In this document: piece by piece, positions 5,375 through 5,538 of the stretch | Layout of the letters: each line of letters opens with the position of its first letter | Numbering within the stretch: the stretch's first letter is position 1 | Notes under the pieces: model-generated | Told to the model about the DNA's origin: nothing | What the model saw: only the letters and a program-made list of their open reading frames with translations | Database searches by the model: none | Assembly (NCBI GenBank): GCA_964622895.1 | Contig: CAZUSB010000028.1 | Location: forward strand, 1-5,538 | Reading direction: 5' to 3' | Length of the DNA stretch: 5,538 nt | Source of the DNA: JAGOZV01 sp964622895 | GTDB taxonomy: Bacteria; Patescibacteriota; Saccharimonadia; Saccharimonadales; Saccharimonadaceae | Translations under genes and position numbers: made by a program

Positions 5375-5538
5375 TCAAGAAATATTCTGGCTCTCGCCCA
5401 TCTTTCATCGTTAAATCATGCTCAGACGGTACACCCAGCTCGGTGTTGTTACTTACACAACGACCTTCTCCTATGTAAAATCCGATATGCGGGTGACCTT
5501 CATATTCGCCCCACAAAACCAAATCTCCCTCAGTTGGC
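5355..5538 (-). CDS. NlpC/P60-like (or CHAP-like) cell-wall hydrolase, C-terminal fragment
   Basis: The last 60 codons of a minus-strand gene whose start lies beyond the right edge. The visible part begins PTEGDLVLWGEYEGHPHIGF and continues YIGEGRCVSNN, then a polar tail ending PHFQ and TAA. The arrangement G-D-L-V-x-W … H-I-G-F-Y-I-G is the C-terminal half of a papain-like peptidoglycan hydrolase; in NlpC/P60 enzymes the His before IG/VG is the catalytic His, here in HPHIG. The catalytic Cys would be upstream, outside the window. CHAP amidases have a similar GD…W…H layout, so the exact family is open. The protein would cleave cell-wall peptides or amide bonds outside the membrane; no signal sequence can be judged from this fragment. 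The gene is convergent with the ABC operon and their 3' ends overlap. Confidence 0.75.
   Translation of the reverse strand, partial: PTEGDLVLWGEYEGHPHIGFYIGEGRCVSNNTELGVPSEHDLTMKDGREPEYFLTNPHFQ

Noticed and set aside
1..5538. Search by eye for mobile elements, CRISPR arrays, tRNA or rRNA genes, long direct repeats and T-tract terminators
   Set aside because: Nothing convincing was seen on either strand. Direct similarities such as the repeated TATAATGA are explained by promoters.

Overview
The window looks like a chromosomal piece of a small-genome bacterium with moderate to low GC. My best guess is a Saccharibacteria (TM7) or other Patescibacteria metagenome assembly. This is an inference from gene style: short secreted or single-helix proteins, very compact spacing, leaderless-looking starts, a Lys-rich membrane protein reminiscent of actinobacterial ones, and a NlpC/P60-like hydrolase. 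TGA is used as a stop (end of the first ABC gene), which argues against the code-25 lineages Gracilibacteria and Absconditabacteria. A run of exactly 100 N at 1384-1483 is an assembly gap, so the left and right halves are joined only by scaffolding.

Left part (1-1383), all on the minus strand: a four-helix membrane protein with a large extracytoplasmic loop (444-1346), a single-helix 83-residue protein with two outside cysteines (168-419), and the first 32 codons of a Pro/Ala-rich protein running off the left edge (1-96). Each has a TGnTATAAT extended -10 directly upstream. For the two complete genes the hexamer lies exactly 6 nt before the ATG, so the predicted transcript starts at the A of the ATG (leaderless).

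Middle (1484-1805): a 50-residue exported-looking small protein on the minus strand (1549-1701) with a classic Shine-Dalgarno. It is divergent from the ABC operon. The shared 104-bp intergenic region carries two palindromes whose centres are 22 bp apart, plus promoter-like -10 boxes for both directions.

Right part (1806-5374), plus strand: two half-size ABC exporter subunits overlapping by ATGA. They form a textbook heterodimer of the BmrCD/LmrCD/TM287-288 kind. The first subunit has lost the catalytic Glu (Asp) and the switch His (Gln) but keeps LSGGQ. The second has intact Glu and His but an altered signature (ISQGE). The pair therefore has one working and one degenerate ATP site. The substrate cannot be told from sequence; drug, peptide or lipid export is the family range.

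Right edge (5355-5538), minus strand: the last 60 codons of a NlpC/P60-like (or CHAP-like) cell-wall hydrolase, converging on the ABC operon and overlapping its 3' end by 20 bp.

Overall this is a cell-envelope neighbourhood (exporter, exported small proteins, membrane proteins, wall hydrolase). I see no mobile element, CRISPR array, tRNA or rRNA, and no clear intrinsic terminator. No convincing new system is evident. The most interesting items are the repeated leaderless promoter layout and the divergent palindrome-bearing regulatory region.
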